Assembly: GCA_031289285.1 (NCBI GenBank)
Contig: JAITPT010000136.1
Location: 1-20,648, forward strand
From: Puniceicoccales bacterium
Lineage (GTDB): Bacteria > Verrucomicrobiota > Verrucomicrobiia > Opitutales > UBA953
Direction of reading: 5' to 3'
Length of the DNA: 20,648 nucleotides
Shown here one piece after another: positions 1 to 7,444 of the stretch (positions within the stretch are counted from its first letter, which is position 1; each line of letters opens with the position of its first letter). The position numbers and the translations under genes are program-made. A model generated the notes under the pieces. That model saw only the letters and a list, made by a program, of their open reading frames with translations. It searched no databases and had not been told where the DNA came from.

Positions 1-40
1 GACGCAATGGTTATGAGAGAGTGTGCGTGTGGGAGGGGGA

Positions 41-112
41 AAGTATCCTGCGAGTTGGAAAACTGAATGGCATCAAGGAGTGCAAGTAAAAAATTAGACT
101 GTCTAAAAATTT
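41..112 (+). repeat. 72-bp direct repeat, copy 1
   Basis: This copy and 174-245 are identical except for two adjacent bases (CA versus TG, at 71-72 and 204-205). They start 133 bp apart, with 61 bp of unrelated sequence between them. Each ends in an A/T-flanked palindrome, TTAGAC-T-GTCTAA, here at 94-106. The function is unknown. It could be a small intergenic repeat family or a protein-binding or terminator-like site. Confidence 0.85.
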
Positions 113-173
113 TATGCGAGTATCTGAGTATCGAGTCAGGATGGGTTTGGTTAGTAAAAAACAAATGAGGGGG

Positions 174-245
174 AAGTATCCTGCGAGTTGGAAAACTGAA
201 TGGTGTCAAGGAGTGCAAGTAAAAAATTAGACTGTCTAAAAATTT
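174..245 (+). repeat. 72-bp direct repeat, copy 2
   Basis: Second copy of the repeat at 41-112, with its TTAGAC-T-GTCTAA palindrome at 227-239. It runs straight into the half palindromic element that starts at about 249. That junction suggests the missing half of the element was lost when the two repeats came together, or that the element inserted beside the repeat. Confidence 0.85.
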
Positions 246-248
246 CAC

Positions 249-331
249 GGGTGCGCCTTCACAAATCCACCAAGCGCAGCTGACACAACATCTTCTCGCA
301 ATACTTCCCCTCCAACTGCCGTTTTTAGGTT
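249..331 (-). repeat. Half copy of the AACCTAAAAACGGCAGTTG palindromic element
   Basis: The right arm matches the reverse complement of the full element at 17995-18161 almost base for base. It shares the central GGTGCGCCTTCACAAA, then AAGCGCAGCT, TTCTCGCAATACTTCCCC and the complete 19-bp end (313-331). The left arm is missing, so this copy cannot fold into the full cruciform. Read on the minus strand it encodes NLKTAVGGEVLRED and so on, the same peptide register as the full copy. It begins 19 nt past the stop codon of the phosphatase-fold gene. Confidence 0.85.
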
Positions 332-350
332 GAATCGTCCAATTGTTTTC

Positions 351-1319
351 TTACCGGAGGGTGAGGATGGCGGTGACGGGGAAGTGATCGCTGGGGAAAC
401 CGCCGTCGGGACGACGGTCAATGACGATTTCAGATCGAGAAACCCTGGGAGGTAAAGAGCCAGCAGCAGGACGCACCAAAATCCAGTCAATGCGGCTTCC
501 GCCTGCTTTGTTGCGCTTGGGATTTCGGTTGAAACCTTGGTAAGTGTTGTAATCAGAGTTGAGACGCCTGGCAGCAAGCACCCATGTGTCGAGAAATGCA
601 CCAGAGGCAGTCAAAGCCTTGTAAGTCTCGGAACGGACGGCAGCAGCATTGAAGTCGGCAGTGAGAAAAACCGGAATCGCAGGGTCAAACTTTTTGATGC
701 GCTCAAGAATAAGCTCGGCAGACTTTTGACGGGCAAGCTCCGAGACGTGGTCGAAGTGCGAATTCAAAAACCAAAGCTGCCGCCCTGTGGTTTTTTCGCA
801 CAAACGCACAGCAGTAACCATGCGCGCACAGGCACTGTTCCACGAGCGCGACCCGGGCTTCGTCGGCGTTTCCGAGAGCCAGAAATGCTGGGTCTCAAGC
901 AGGTCGAAACGCTCCTTCTTGTAAAAAATCGCCGAAAACTCGCCGCGCTTTCTGCCGTCATCGCGCCCGACACCCGCCCATGCGTAGGCAGGTAAGTCGC
1001 TGGCGATGTGGTGGAGTTGGACAGCAAGCCCCTCCTGTGTGCCAAAAATGTCGGCGTCGAGACGGCGCAGAACCGCCGCGACAGCAGGGCGGCGCGTGTC
1101 GTCCCAACCGTTGCCGTTGCGCGTGTCGCCAGGGCCGCGAAAACGGAGGTTGAAGGTGACGAGCTTGAGAGCGAGCGGAGTCGCAGGTGCCGCCTGTTGC
1201 TTGGCGGCAGGAGCGGCGGCGTTGGCAGGAGCGGCAGCCGTGGCGGCGTTGGCGGCGGGCGTGAACGCCGGCGCGAGGAGCGCGGCGAGAAGTGCGGTGA
1301 GGAAACGGCGGTGTGTCAT
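351..1319 (-). CDS. Exported endonuclease/exonuclease/phosphatase-family (EEP) protein
   Basis: 322 residues. Residues 1-25 look like a signal peptide (THRRF, then a Leu/Ala core). An Ala/Pro-rich linker follows to about residue 48, then one EEP (DNase I-like) domain. The family's metal and catalytic motifs are all visible: TFNLRF (55-60), GTQEG (E96), LNSHFDH (H188, D190), TADFN (D222, N224), SRIDW (D278) and SDH (D311, H312). EEP enzymes are Mg-dependent phosphodiesterases or phosphatases acting on nucleic acids, inositol phosphates or lipids; the substrate cannot be read here. Stand-alone exported members of about this size are common in polysaccharide-degrading bacteria, often beside glycoside hydrolases. 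The gene starts 51 nt after the GH78 stop, so co-transcription is likely. No Shine-Dalgarno motif precedes the ATG, which sits in an alternating purine-pyrimidine tract. Confidence 0.87.
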   Translation of the reverse strand: MTHRRFLTALLAALLAPAFTPAANAATAAAPANAAAPAAKQQAAPATPLALKLVTFNLRFRGPGDTRNGNGWDDTRRPAVAAVLRRLDADIFGTQEGLAVQLHHIASDLPAYAWAGVGRDDGRKRGEFSAIFYKKERFDLLETQHFWLSETPTKPGSRSWNSACARMVTAVRLCEKTTGRQLWFLNSHFDHVSELARQKSAELILERIKKFDPAIPVFLTADFNAAAVRSETYKALTASGAFLDTWVLAARRLNSDYNTYQGFNRNPKRNKAGGSRIDWILVRPAAGSLPPRVSRSEIVIDRRPDGGFPSDHFPVTAILTLR

Positions 1320-1344
1320 GTGTGCGCGTGCGTGTGCGTGTATG
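1317..1344. other. Alternating purine-pyrimidine (Z-DNA-prone) tract over a start codon
   Basis: 28 bp of perfectly alternating pyrimidine-purine, mostly TG/CG steps. It includes the ATG of the phosphatase-fold gene (1319-1317) and most of its short leader. Such tracts can adopt Z-DNA under negative supercoiling. A regulatory role is speculation. Confidence 0.6.
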
Positions 1345-1370
1345 AGTGCGTGGATTTGTGTTTTGGTTGC

Positions 1371-4043
1371 TTAAAATTTTGCGACCCATTTGTGCGAGCC
1401 GGAGCCGACGGTGTGGGTCTTGTTTTCGTAGGGGATGGTGACGGTCGCGGTGGTGTTCACGGGGACTTTCACTTCTAAGACAAACTCCTTGGCGGTGTCG
1501 TCGCGTTTCCACGAGACTTCGATTTTTCCGTTGATGGAGTCGTAGGTGGCCTTTGCCCATGAGAGGCGACTATCGGGCAGGGGTTTCACAAAGAAGTGGC
1601 GGAAGCCCGGATTGGCGGGGTCAAGCTGAATGCCCGCGATGTGGCGATACATCCATTCGCCGACGACGCCGAACGCGACGTGGTTGAGCGAGTTCATAGA
1701 GGGGGTCTGGAAACCGCGCCCGCGCACATAGCCGTCCCAACGTTCCCAGATGGTCGTCGCGCCTTGGTCGAGCGAGTAGAACCACGAGGGCAGGTGTCGG
1801 GCGAAGAGCAGGTCGTAGGCGAGTTTTTCTTTGCCGATGTCGGCGAGGCTTTCCATGAGCCAACCGGTGCTGTGAATACCCGTCCCCATCCGCCCGCGTG
1901 TGATGGCGGCGAGTTTGGCGGCGACGAGCGGCCTTGTTTTTTCGGGCGCGATGCCCATCCAGAGTGCTTGTGCGTAGGTGGCCTGCGAGTCGCCGCTGAT
2001 TGAGCCGTCGGGGCGCGCCCATGCCTTGTTGTAGGCGTCTTGGATGTTGGCGGCGAGTTTGGCGTATTTTGCGGCGTCGTCGGTTTTGCCGAGCACGGCG
2101 GCGGTTTTGGCGAGGGTGTTTGCGGAGTAGTAGAAATAGCCGGTTGCGAAAATTTCCTTTGCGATACGCCCGAAGCTGAGCCAGTCGCTGAAGTCGTTGT
2201 TGCGATATTTTAACCAGAGGAAGTTTTGGTTCCCACGTGCGACCCAGTCCACGTATTTTTTCATAGCGGCGTAGTTGGCGGCGAGGATGCGCTTGTCGCC
2301 GTAGTTTTCATAGACGCGCCACGGGATGATGACACCGCCGTCCGTCCAGCCCGGTGCGCCGTAGAACTTGAGGCGGCTGCGTCCGTCGTGGGGTGCGAAG
2401 TCGGGGAACGGTCCGTTTTCTTTTTGGCTATCGCGGATGTCGCGTGTCCACTTGGTGTAGAACGCTGCCATGTCGAGATTGTAGCTTGCGGTCTGTGCGA
2501 AGATTTGGGCGTCGGCGAGATAGCCCTCGCGTTCGTCGCGTTGGGGGCAATCGGTGGGGATGGAGATGAGGTTTCCCCATTGAGTCCAGAGGATGTTTTT
2601 CCAGAGCTGGTTGACGTCTTTGTGGGAGGTGGCGAAGGTGCCTGTCTCGGGCGAAGAGGAGGCGACGACGCGGGCGGCGAGGGTCTTTTTGTCGGGCGGT
2701 TGGGTGAGGCCGGAGACCTCGACGTAGCGGAAACCGTGGTAGGTGAAACGTGGCTCGTAGGAGATTTCTGTTTCGTCGCCGGCGATGTATTCGTCAACGC
2801 CGCGAGCGCCGCGCAGGTTGTCTTCGTAGAGTTTATTGCCGTCAACCCACTCGGCGTGGCGGAGGACGATTTTTTTGCCTTTTCCCGGATTGTAGGGGAG
2901 CCGGAGGAGGCAGCGTCCGGCGATGTTTTGCCCCATGTCGAAGATGTATTTGTTGGGGCCGGTGCGGCGGAATGAGGCGGGGGCAAGCTCTTGGATGACG
3001 GCGATTGGCTCGTTGAGTTGGGCGGCGAGCTTGAAGTCGGCCATGTCGGTTTGGAGTTTTTTGAAAACGGGTGCAGGCTCCCATTTGGAGTCGTCGAAGC
3101 CGGGTTTGTCCCAACCCTTGGGGTCTTTGTTGGCGTCGAAAACTTCGCCGCTGAAAAAGGCGGCACTCGTCACGGGGCCGTCTTGGATGAACTTCCACGA
3201 GCCGTCGGTGCCGAAGGTGTCGGCGGTGCCGTCGGTGTAGTTGACGCGCAGCTGGGCGAGGAGTTTGCGGTGTTCGCTCTTGGGGCCGTAGCCGCCGCGA
3301 CGCCCGTTTTGCCAACGTCCGCCGGAGAACCAGCCGTCGCCGAGCATTGCGCCGAGGGCGTTGGTGCCGGTGGCGAGGAGGGCGGTGACGTCGTAGGTTT
3401 GGAATTGGAGGTGTTTGTCGTAGCGCGTGTATTCTGGGGCGAAAACGTTTTTGCCGACCTTTTTGCCGTTGATGTAAATCTCGTAGATGCCCAGCGCGGT
3501 GGCGTTGAGGTAGGCGGAGGCGATTTTTTTGCCAGCGGGGAGAGCGATTTCTTTGCGCAAAAGAGGTGAGGGCGGGATGGCGCCGAAGTAGCCGCTGAGG
3601 CGTCCCCACTTGCGCACTTCTGGCTCGCCAATCCAAGCGGCCTGCCAATCGCCGTCGGCGAGCGGGCCGGTGACGAACTTTGCGGCGGGCGACCACGCGG
3701 AGGGCTGGCTGCTCTCGTCCCAAGAGATGACGCGCCAGAAATACGTGCTGTGCGCTTTGAGGGCGGGGCCGGCGTAGGCGATTTGGTTGGTGGCGTCGGA
3801 AGCGACCTTGCCGGAGTCCCAGATTTCTTTGGTGCCTTCCCAAACCTTGAGTTGGTAGGCGGTCTGCTTTTTTCCGTTGTCGGGCGAGGTAAGAATCCAG
3901 CTTAGGCGCGGCGCGGGCACATCAACGCCGAGGGGCGTGTCAAGGTATTCGCAACGGAGTTTTTCGACGGTGATAGAGGAGGCGGCAAGCGCGGCTCCGG
4001 TAGAGCACAAAAGCGCAAGCAGTGCGCCGAGTTTTTGAAACAT
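1371..4043 (-). CDS. Exported alpha-L-rhamnosidase, glycoside hydrolase family 78
   Basis: 890 residues, a normal GH78 length. It hydrolyses terminal alpha-L-rhamnose from polysaccharides or glycosides by inversion. Residues 1-20 are a signal peptide ending GAALA, which fixes the start at 4043; an in-frame extension to 4298 would only translate the GC-repeat leader. Beta-sandwich domains fill roughly 25-470: an Ig-like domain with SWDE around 107-110, then the lectin-like region with YEIYINGKKVG at 187-197. The (alpha/alpha)6 catalytic domain spans about 470-800 and a C-terminal beta domain follows. The signature TDCPQRDEREG (497-507) carries D498 and the expected general acid E504, with D511 after it; TTIWERWDGY (763-772) carries the expected base E767. 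It lies downstream of cydB after a 197-bp gap and upstream of the phosphatase-fold gene. Family call is firm; the natural substrate is inferred. Confidence 0.95.
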   Translation of the reverse strand: MFQKLGALLALLCSTGAALAASSITVEKLRCEYLDTPLGVDVPAPRLSWILTSPDNGKKQTAYQLKVWEGTKEIWDSGKVASDATNQIAYAGPALKAHSTYFWRVISWDESSQPSAWSPAAKFVTGPLADGDWQAAWIGEPEVRKWGRLSGYFGAIPPSPLLRKEIALPAGKKIASAYLNATALGIYEIYINGKKVGKNVFAPEYTRYDKHLQFQTYDVTALLATGTNALGAMLGDGWFSGGRWQNGRRGGYGPKSEHRKLLAQLRVNYTDGTADTFGTDGSWKFIQDGPVTSAAFFSGEVFDANKDPKGWDKPGFDDSKWEPAPVFKKLQTDMADFKLAAQLNEPIAVIQELAPASFRRTGPNKYIFDMGQNIAGRCLLRLPYNPGKGKKIVLRHAEWVDGNKLYEDNLRGARGVDEYIAGDETEISYEPRFTYHGFRYVEVSGLTQPPDKKTLAARVVASSSPETGTFATSHKDVNQLWKNILWTQWGNLISIPTDCPQRDEREGYLADAQIFAQTASYNLDMAAFYTKWTRDIRDSQKENGPFPDFAPHDGRSRLKFYGAPGWTDGGVIIPWRVYENYGDKRILAANYAAMKKYVDWVARGNQNFLWLKYRNNDFSDWLSFGRIAKEIFATGYFYYSANTLAKTAAVLGKTDDAAKYAKLAANIQDAYNKAWARPDGSISGDSQATYAQALWMGIAPEKTRPLVAAKLAAITRGRMGTGIHSTGWLMESLADIGKEKLAYDLLFARHLPSWFYSLDQGATTIWERWDGYVRGRGFQTPSMNSLNHVAFGVVGEWMYRHIAGIQLDPANPGFRHFFVKPLPDSRLSWAKATYDSINGKIEVSWKRDDTAKEFVLEVKVPVNTTATVTIPYENKTHTVGSGSHKWVAKF

Positions 4044-4190
4044 GGTGAGGGAAGGTGTGAGTTGGTGTTTAGGTGAGTGTTTGCGTCGCGTTTGCGGTGT
4101 GAGAAAAACACGCGGAGCGCGGCGGCGCGGTGCGCGTGACGCGCATGGGGACGACAGCGCGGCGTGGCAGGGGTTCCGGCGGGAAACGCT

Positions 4191-4240
4191 GGCGTTGGCG
4201 ACGGCGGCGGCGGCGGCGACGGCGTTGGCGGCGTTGGCGG
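4191..4240. repeat. GC-rich GGCGTT/CGG microsatellite between cydB and GH78
   Basis: Imperfect repeats of GGCGTT, GGCGAC and five consecutive CGG triplets (4202-4216), ending directly at the cydB stop codon. They fall in the gap of about 197 bp (4044-4240) that must hold any GH78 promoter. Similar GCC/AAC-type repeats encode the Ala/Pro linker of the neighbouring phosphatase-fold protein. The tract is prone to slippage. Confidence 0.7.
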
Positions 4241-5377
4241 CTACTTCGACTTTTCCGGTGCGGCGTCTTCTTTGCCGAGCGCACGCCACGCCCAGCAAAT
4301 GTAGGCGAGCACAAACGGGATGAAAAGCGACACCACGGACATCGCCTTCAACGTGACTTCGCTCGAGCTACTGTTGCGGATGGTGAGCGAGCTTTGGGCG
4401 TCGGAGAGCGAGGGGTAAAAGGCGGTTTCGTTTAGCCCTGCGACGAGCAGCAGCGCGAGCACGACGAGCACCGTCCCCACGCCCGCAGGCCAGATGCCGC
4501 GCCGAAACGCTGGCCGGAAAAGCGTTGTCAAAATGCCCGCCAGCACGAGCACGACGCCCAGCAGCAGGAACGCGGCGGCAGCGGGCGCGGCGAGGAAGTT
4601 GTGGAAGTATTTGAAAGACTCTTCGGCGAGGACGCCGTCTGCGTCGGCGGTCAGCCCTGTTTTGAGCAGCAGGCAAACCAGCCACGGCAGGAAGCAGAGC
4701 AGGAAACCGACGGTATTATAGAGCAGGTGATTTCGCGATTTGCGGCGGATTTCCGTGTCGCCGATGTTGTTGATAAAATGGAGGCAGGCGAGGCAGCGAG
4801 AGAGGAAGAAGACGGCGAGGCCGAGGGCGACGTTCCAGAGATTGGCGACCGCCTCCAAGCCGTGCCACGAGTTTTGCCACACGGAGACGACGGGCATGAG
4901 ACCCGCGAGATTGCCGCGCCCGACGGTGAACTCCGCGCCGTGGAAGAGCGTCGAGACCGCCGCGCCCAGCAGCACGGGCGCGAGCAGGCCGTTGGCAAAA
5001 AGGAAGCCGCGATAGGCAGAGCGACCGAGCAGATTGTGTTTGCGCGAGATGTATTCGTAGGAGACGGCTTGGACGACGAAGCTCAGCAAAATGAGCATCC
5101 AGACCCAGTAGGCACCGCCGAAACTCGTGGAGTAAAAAAGCGGGAAGGAGGCAAAAAACGCGCCGCCGAAGGTGACGAGCGTGGTGAACGTAAGCTCCCA
5201 TTTTTTGCCAAGCGAACGCAGCAACGCCGCGAGCTGGGCGTCGGTCTTGCCGAGCGAGTAGAGCAGAGATTGCCCGCCCTGCACGAAGAGCATGAAGACA
5301 AGCAGTGCGCCCAGCAGCGAGACGATGCACCACCAGTAGTTTTGGTAAAAAGCGAGGTCGAGTGTTCCAAGTGGCAT
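4241..5377 (-). CDS. cydB: Cytochrome bd quinol oxidase subunit II (Bacteroidota-type)
   Basis: 378 residues. It is the partner subunit of the membrane bd oxidase that reduces O2 to water with quinol at high oxygen affinity. Several hydrophobic segments run through the protein. The conserved early region (QGGQSLLYSLGKT, then KKWELTFTTLVTFGGAFFASFPLFYSTSF at about 33-86) resembles the CydB form I know from Bacteroidota rather than the proteobacterial form with a WDGNQVW motif. The Met at 5377 is chosen because the CydB N terminus begins there (LAFYQNYWW); the 55 upstream in-frame codons overlap the end of cydA and look non-coding. cydA ends 55 nt upstream, so the two form one operon. The start has no Shine-Dalgarno motif. 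No small CydX-like gene is evident. Confidence 0.93.
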   Translation of the reverse strand: MPLGTLDLAFYQNYWWCIVSLLGALLVFMLFVQGGQSLLYSLGKTDAQLAALLRSLGKKWELTFTTLVTFGGAFFASFPLFYSTSFGGAYWVWMLILLSFVVQAVSYEYISRKHNLLGRSAYRGFLFANGLLAPVLLGAAVSTLFHGAEFTVGRGNLAGLMPVVSVWQNSWHGLEAVANLWNVALGLAVFFLSRCLACLHFINNIGDTEIRRKSRNHLLYNTVGFLLCFLPWLVCLLLKTGLTADADGVLAEESFKYFHNFLAAPAAAAFLLLGVVLVLAGILTTLFRPAFRRGIWPAGVGTVLVVLALLLVAGLNETAFYPSLSDAQSSLTIRNSSSSEVTLKAMSVVSLFIPFVLAYICWAWRALGKEDAAPEKSK

Positions 5378-5432
5378 GGTTGTTTTTTGGTTGAGAGTTG
5401 AAGGGGAGGAAGGTTCGAGCGGCGGCGCGACA

Positions 5433-7106
5433 TCAATGCCCGCCGAGGCCCGCGTCGCAGGGGTCAAGCCCGCCAGAAAGCGGCTCTGGGCCAGCTTGTA
5501 TTTGCTTCGACAAGATGCGTAGCTCCGCCGCCAAGAGGACACTGAAGAGGGCGAGGAAAATGAAAAAGGTGACCTTGACGTTGGTGGGGTCGAGGTTGGA
5601 GACCGCCGCGCCGAGGGGCAAAATGTCTTGTATCGCCCACGGCTGACGCCCGACCTCGGCGACGATCCAGCCGGCCTGCGAGCAGATGTAAGCGAGCGGC
5701 ACCGAGCAGACGCAGAGACGCTGGAGGCCGCGCATTTTTGCGAAGCGCCCCGTCTTGACGAGCCAGCAAAGCAGGGGGAAGAGGGCGAAGTAATACACGC
5801 CGATAATCACCATGACGCGAAACGAGTAGAAGGTGAGCGGCACGTGCGGGATGGCGTCGGCGGGCGAGTCGAAGAAACCGTAACCGAAGTATTTGAAGTG
5901 CGCGTCCAGCGTTTTTCTCTGCGCCTCCAAGTGCGCAGTAGCGGTCGCGACGGCGGCAGTGTCGCCGCGTTTTTGCGCCTCGCGCAGAGCCTTGCTCGTG
6001 GCGGTGTATTCGCCGAGCGCACGGCGGACCGCTTTGCCAAGTGCCATTTTTTCGCTCACGGAAAGCGTCGTCACGCCGTCTTTGTCTTTGTAGCCGCCGC
6101 GCACGATGTCGCTAACGCCCGGCACATGGCCGTCGAGCGAATGCGTGGCGAGCAGCGAGAGAACCTTGGGCAGAGCGACATCCCAGAGCATAGGCTTCTG
6201 CGTGTCGTCGTATTTTTTTTCGGCGTTGAGGATGCCGACTGCGGTGATTTCGACGCCGGTGCCGCCGTCGTAGAGACCCTCCATTGCTGCAAACTTCATC
6301 GGTTGCGCACCGGCGACTTGGTAGGCGGATTTGTCTCCCGTGTAGAGCGTGAGCAGCAACCCCGCGAAGCCGACAGCGGCAGCGACGCGCACACTGTCGA
6401 GCGCGAAAACTTTTTCACGGTTTTTGAGCAGATACCACGAGGCGATGCCGACGACGACGGCGGCACCGAGCATCCACGAGGACGTGACGGTGTGCAGAAA
6501 TTTGTTGATAGCGAAGGGCGAGAGCGCGACTGCCCAGAAGTCTGTCATCTCGGTGCGCATCGTATCGGGGTTGAAACGCCAGCCGACGGGGTTTTGCATC
6601 CAAGCGTTTGCCACGAGAATCCACAGAGCGGAGAAGGTCGCGCCGGCGGTGGTGAGCCAAGTCGAAGCGAGGTGCGCTTTTTTTCCAACTTTGTCCCATC
6701 CGAAAAACATGATGGAGATGAACGTCGCCTCCATGAAGAACGCGAGTATGCCCTCGATGGCAAGCGGTGCTCCAAAGATGTCGCCGACGAGCCAGCTGTA
6801 GTTCGACCAATTCGTGCCAAACTCGAACTCCAAAATGATGCCAGTAGCGACGCCGATTGCGAAGTTGATGCCGAAGATTTTTTGCCAGAAGCGCGTTGTG
6901 CGTCGCCATTTGGGGTCGCCCGTTTTGACGTAGAGCGTCTCCATAACGGCCATGATGACTCCGAGGCCGAGCGTGAGCGGCACGAAGCACCAGTGGAACA
7001 TAGCGGTCAGCGCGAACTGTGCGCGCGACCAGTCAACAAGCGTCGGCGCGAGAGGCGCTACGGCGTCCGCCGAGGCGGCGGTGACATTGGCGAGAGCGTT
7101 GAGCAT
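5433..7106 (-). CDS. cydA: Cytochrome bd quinol oxidase subunit I
   Basis: 557 residues, longer than the roughly 520 of E. coli CydA. The heme ligands are visible by motif alignment: H38 in FALTAMFHW (heme b595/d ligand), H205 in NKFLHTV and M432 in YSFRVMV (heme b558). The proton-channel glutamates are E118 and E126 in APLAIEG...FFMEAT. The quinol-loop residues K271 and E276 lie in GDKSAYQVAGAQPMKFAAMEG. GRQPWAI (487-492) is the conserved late motif. Between about 280 and 425 there is a polar, partly helical stretch matching in style the long version I know from Bacteroidota CydA. It is the first gene of a cydA-cydB operon. The oxidase gives microaerobic respiration or oxygen scavenging. The leader upstream of 7106 shows no Shine-Dalgarno motif. 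Confidence 0.95.
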   Translation of the reverse strand: MLNALANVTAASADAVAPLAPTLVDWSRAQFALTAMFHWCFVPLTLGLGVIMAVMETLYVKTGDPKWRRTTRFWQKIFGINFAIGVATGIILEFEFGTNWSNYSWLVGDIFGAPLAIEGILAFFMEATFISIMFFGWDKVGKKAHLASTWLTTAGATFSALWILVANAWMQNPVGWRFNPDTMRTEMTDFWAVALSPFAINKFLHTVTSSWMLGAAVVVGIASWYLLKNREKVFALDSVRVAAAVGFAGLLLTLYTGDKSAYQVAGAQPMKFAAMEGLYDGGTGVEITAVGILNAEKKYDDTQKPMLWDVALPKVLSLLATHSLDGHVPGVSDIVRGGYKDKDGVTTLSVSEKMALGKAVRRALGEYTATSKALREAQKRGDTAAVATATAHLEAQRKTLDAHFKYFGYGFFDSPADAIPHVPLTFYSFRVMVIIGVYYFALFPLLCWLVKTGRFAKMRGLQRLCVCSVPLAYICSQAGWIVAEVGRQPWAIQDILPLGAAVSNLDPTNVKVTFFIFLALFSVLLAAELRILSKQIQAGPEPLSGGLDPCDAGLGGH

Positions 7107-7193
7107 AGCGGGGAAAAGCGGTTGTCTTTTGCGGGTGTTGAGAAGTGCTAAAAGGTTGCCTCATACGGCCTCCGCGCAGGGACGCAAGCATTT

Positions 7194-7213
7194 AACCTAA
7201 AACGGCAGCTGGA
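7194..7213 (+). repeat. Degenerate end of the palindromic element
   Basis: AACCTAAAACGGCAGCTGGA differs from the intact end of the element by one missing A and one C-for-T change. The sequence beyond does not continue into the known arms. A second, weaker match in inverted orientation (AACCTAAACGGT on the minus strand) lies at 7444-7433, so the 251 bp between them could be the relic of one element filled with minisatellite DNA. Confidence 0.6.
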
Positions 7214-7264
7214 AGCTGGGGCGGATTTTTTAGCCAGTGCAATGGGAGGAGCGGCAAATGCTCG

Positions 7265-7346
7265 CGGACACGGACAGACACGGACGAACACGGACGAACA
7301 CGGACAAACACGGACTTTCACGGACTTTCACGGACGAACACGGACA
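7265..7346 (+). repeat. 10-bp minisatellite, unit CGGACNNNCA
   Basis: From 7271 to 7340 there are seven uninterrupted 10-bp units (CGGACAGACA, CGGACGAACA twice, CGGACAAACA, CGGACTTTCA twice, CGGACGAACA), with partial units at both ends. Positions 1-5 and 9-10 are invariant and 6-8 vary. The period is close to one helical turn, so the constant bases fall on one face of the DNA. It lies upstream of cydA and downstream of aroC. I recall similar ACACGGAC-type repeats in other environmental bacteria, but no function. Confidence 0.9.
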
Positions 7347-7432
7347 GGGCGGCGGGAGGGAGACGGAGGGTGTGTGTGGCGAGGGAGGGGTAGGCGAGGA
7401 AGGTGGGGGGAAAGAGGGTTTTTAGGCTAAAG

Positions 7433-7444
7433 ACCGTTTAGGTT
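7433..7444 (-). repeat. Possible palindromic-element end containing the aroC stop codon
   Basis: On the minus strand the sequence AACCTAAACGGT resembles the element end AACCTAAAAACGGCAG with two A residues missing. The aroC stop TAA (7440-7438) is formed by these bases. The match is short and could be chance. Confidence 0.35.

Larger units (their letters stand above)
1..350. other. Gene-free left edge with direct repeats and half a palindromic element
   Basis: I see no convincing gene here. The stretch holds two copies of a 72-bp direct repeat (41-112 and 174-245) and then half of a palindromic repeat element (249-331). It ends 19 nt past that element at the stop codon of the minus-strand phosphatase-fold gene (353-351). 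A reading frame on the minus strand spans 245-601, but it overlaps the phosphatase gene in another frame and runs through the repeat element, so I do not call it. Confidence 0.7.
7107..7437. other. Intergenic region between aroC and cydA
   Basis: 331 bp without a gene. It must contain the cydA promoter near 7107-7190, but I cannot name -35/-10 boxes with confidence. It also holds a palindromic-element end remnant (7194-7213), a 10-bp minisatellite (7265-7346) and a G-rich, purine-rich stretch (about 7348-7420). Two short open frames over the minisatellite encode low-complexity peptides such as TRTNTDKHG; I treat them as repeat by-products. Confidence 0.6.

Noticed and set aside
245..601. 118-codon minus-strand frame overlapping the end of the phosphatase-fold gene
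   Set aside because: It lies in another frame of a well-supported gene and ends in the repeat element.
4044..4298. In-frame 85-codon extension of the GH78 protein
   Set aside because: It overlaps the end of cydB and reads through a GC microsatellite; the signal peptide starts at 4043.
5628..7151. 507-codon plus-strand frame opposite cydA
   Set aside because: It is an antisense shadow of cydA with no recognisable domain, caused by high GC codon bias.
7237..7430. Coding of the TRTNTDKHG-type peptides over the minisatellite
   Set aside because: Two overlapping frames are both open because of the 10-bp period; there is no start context or domain.
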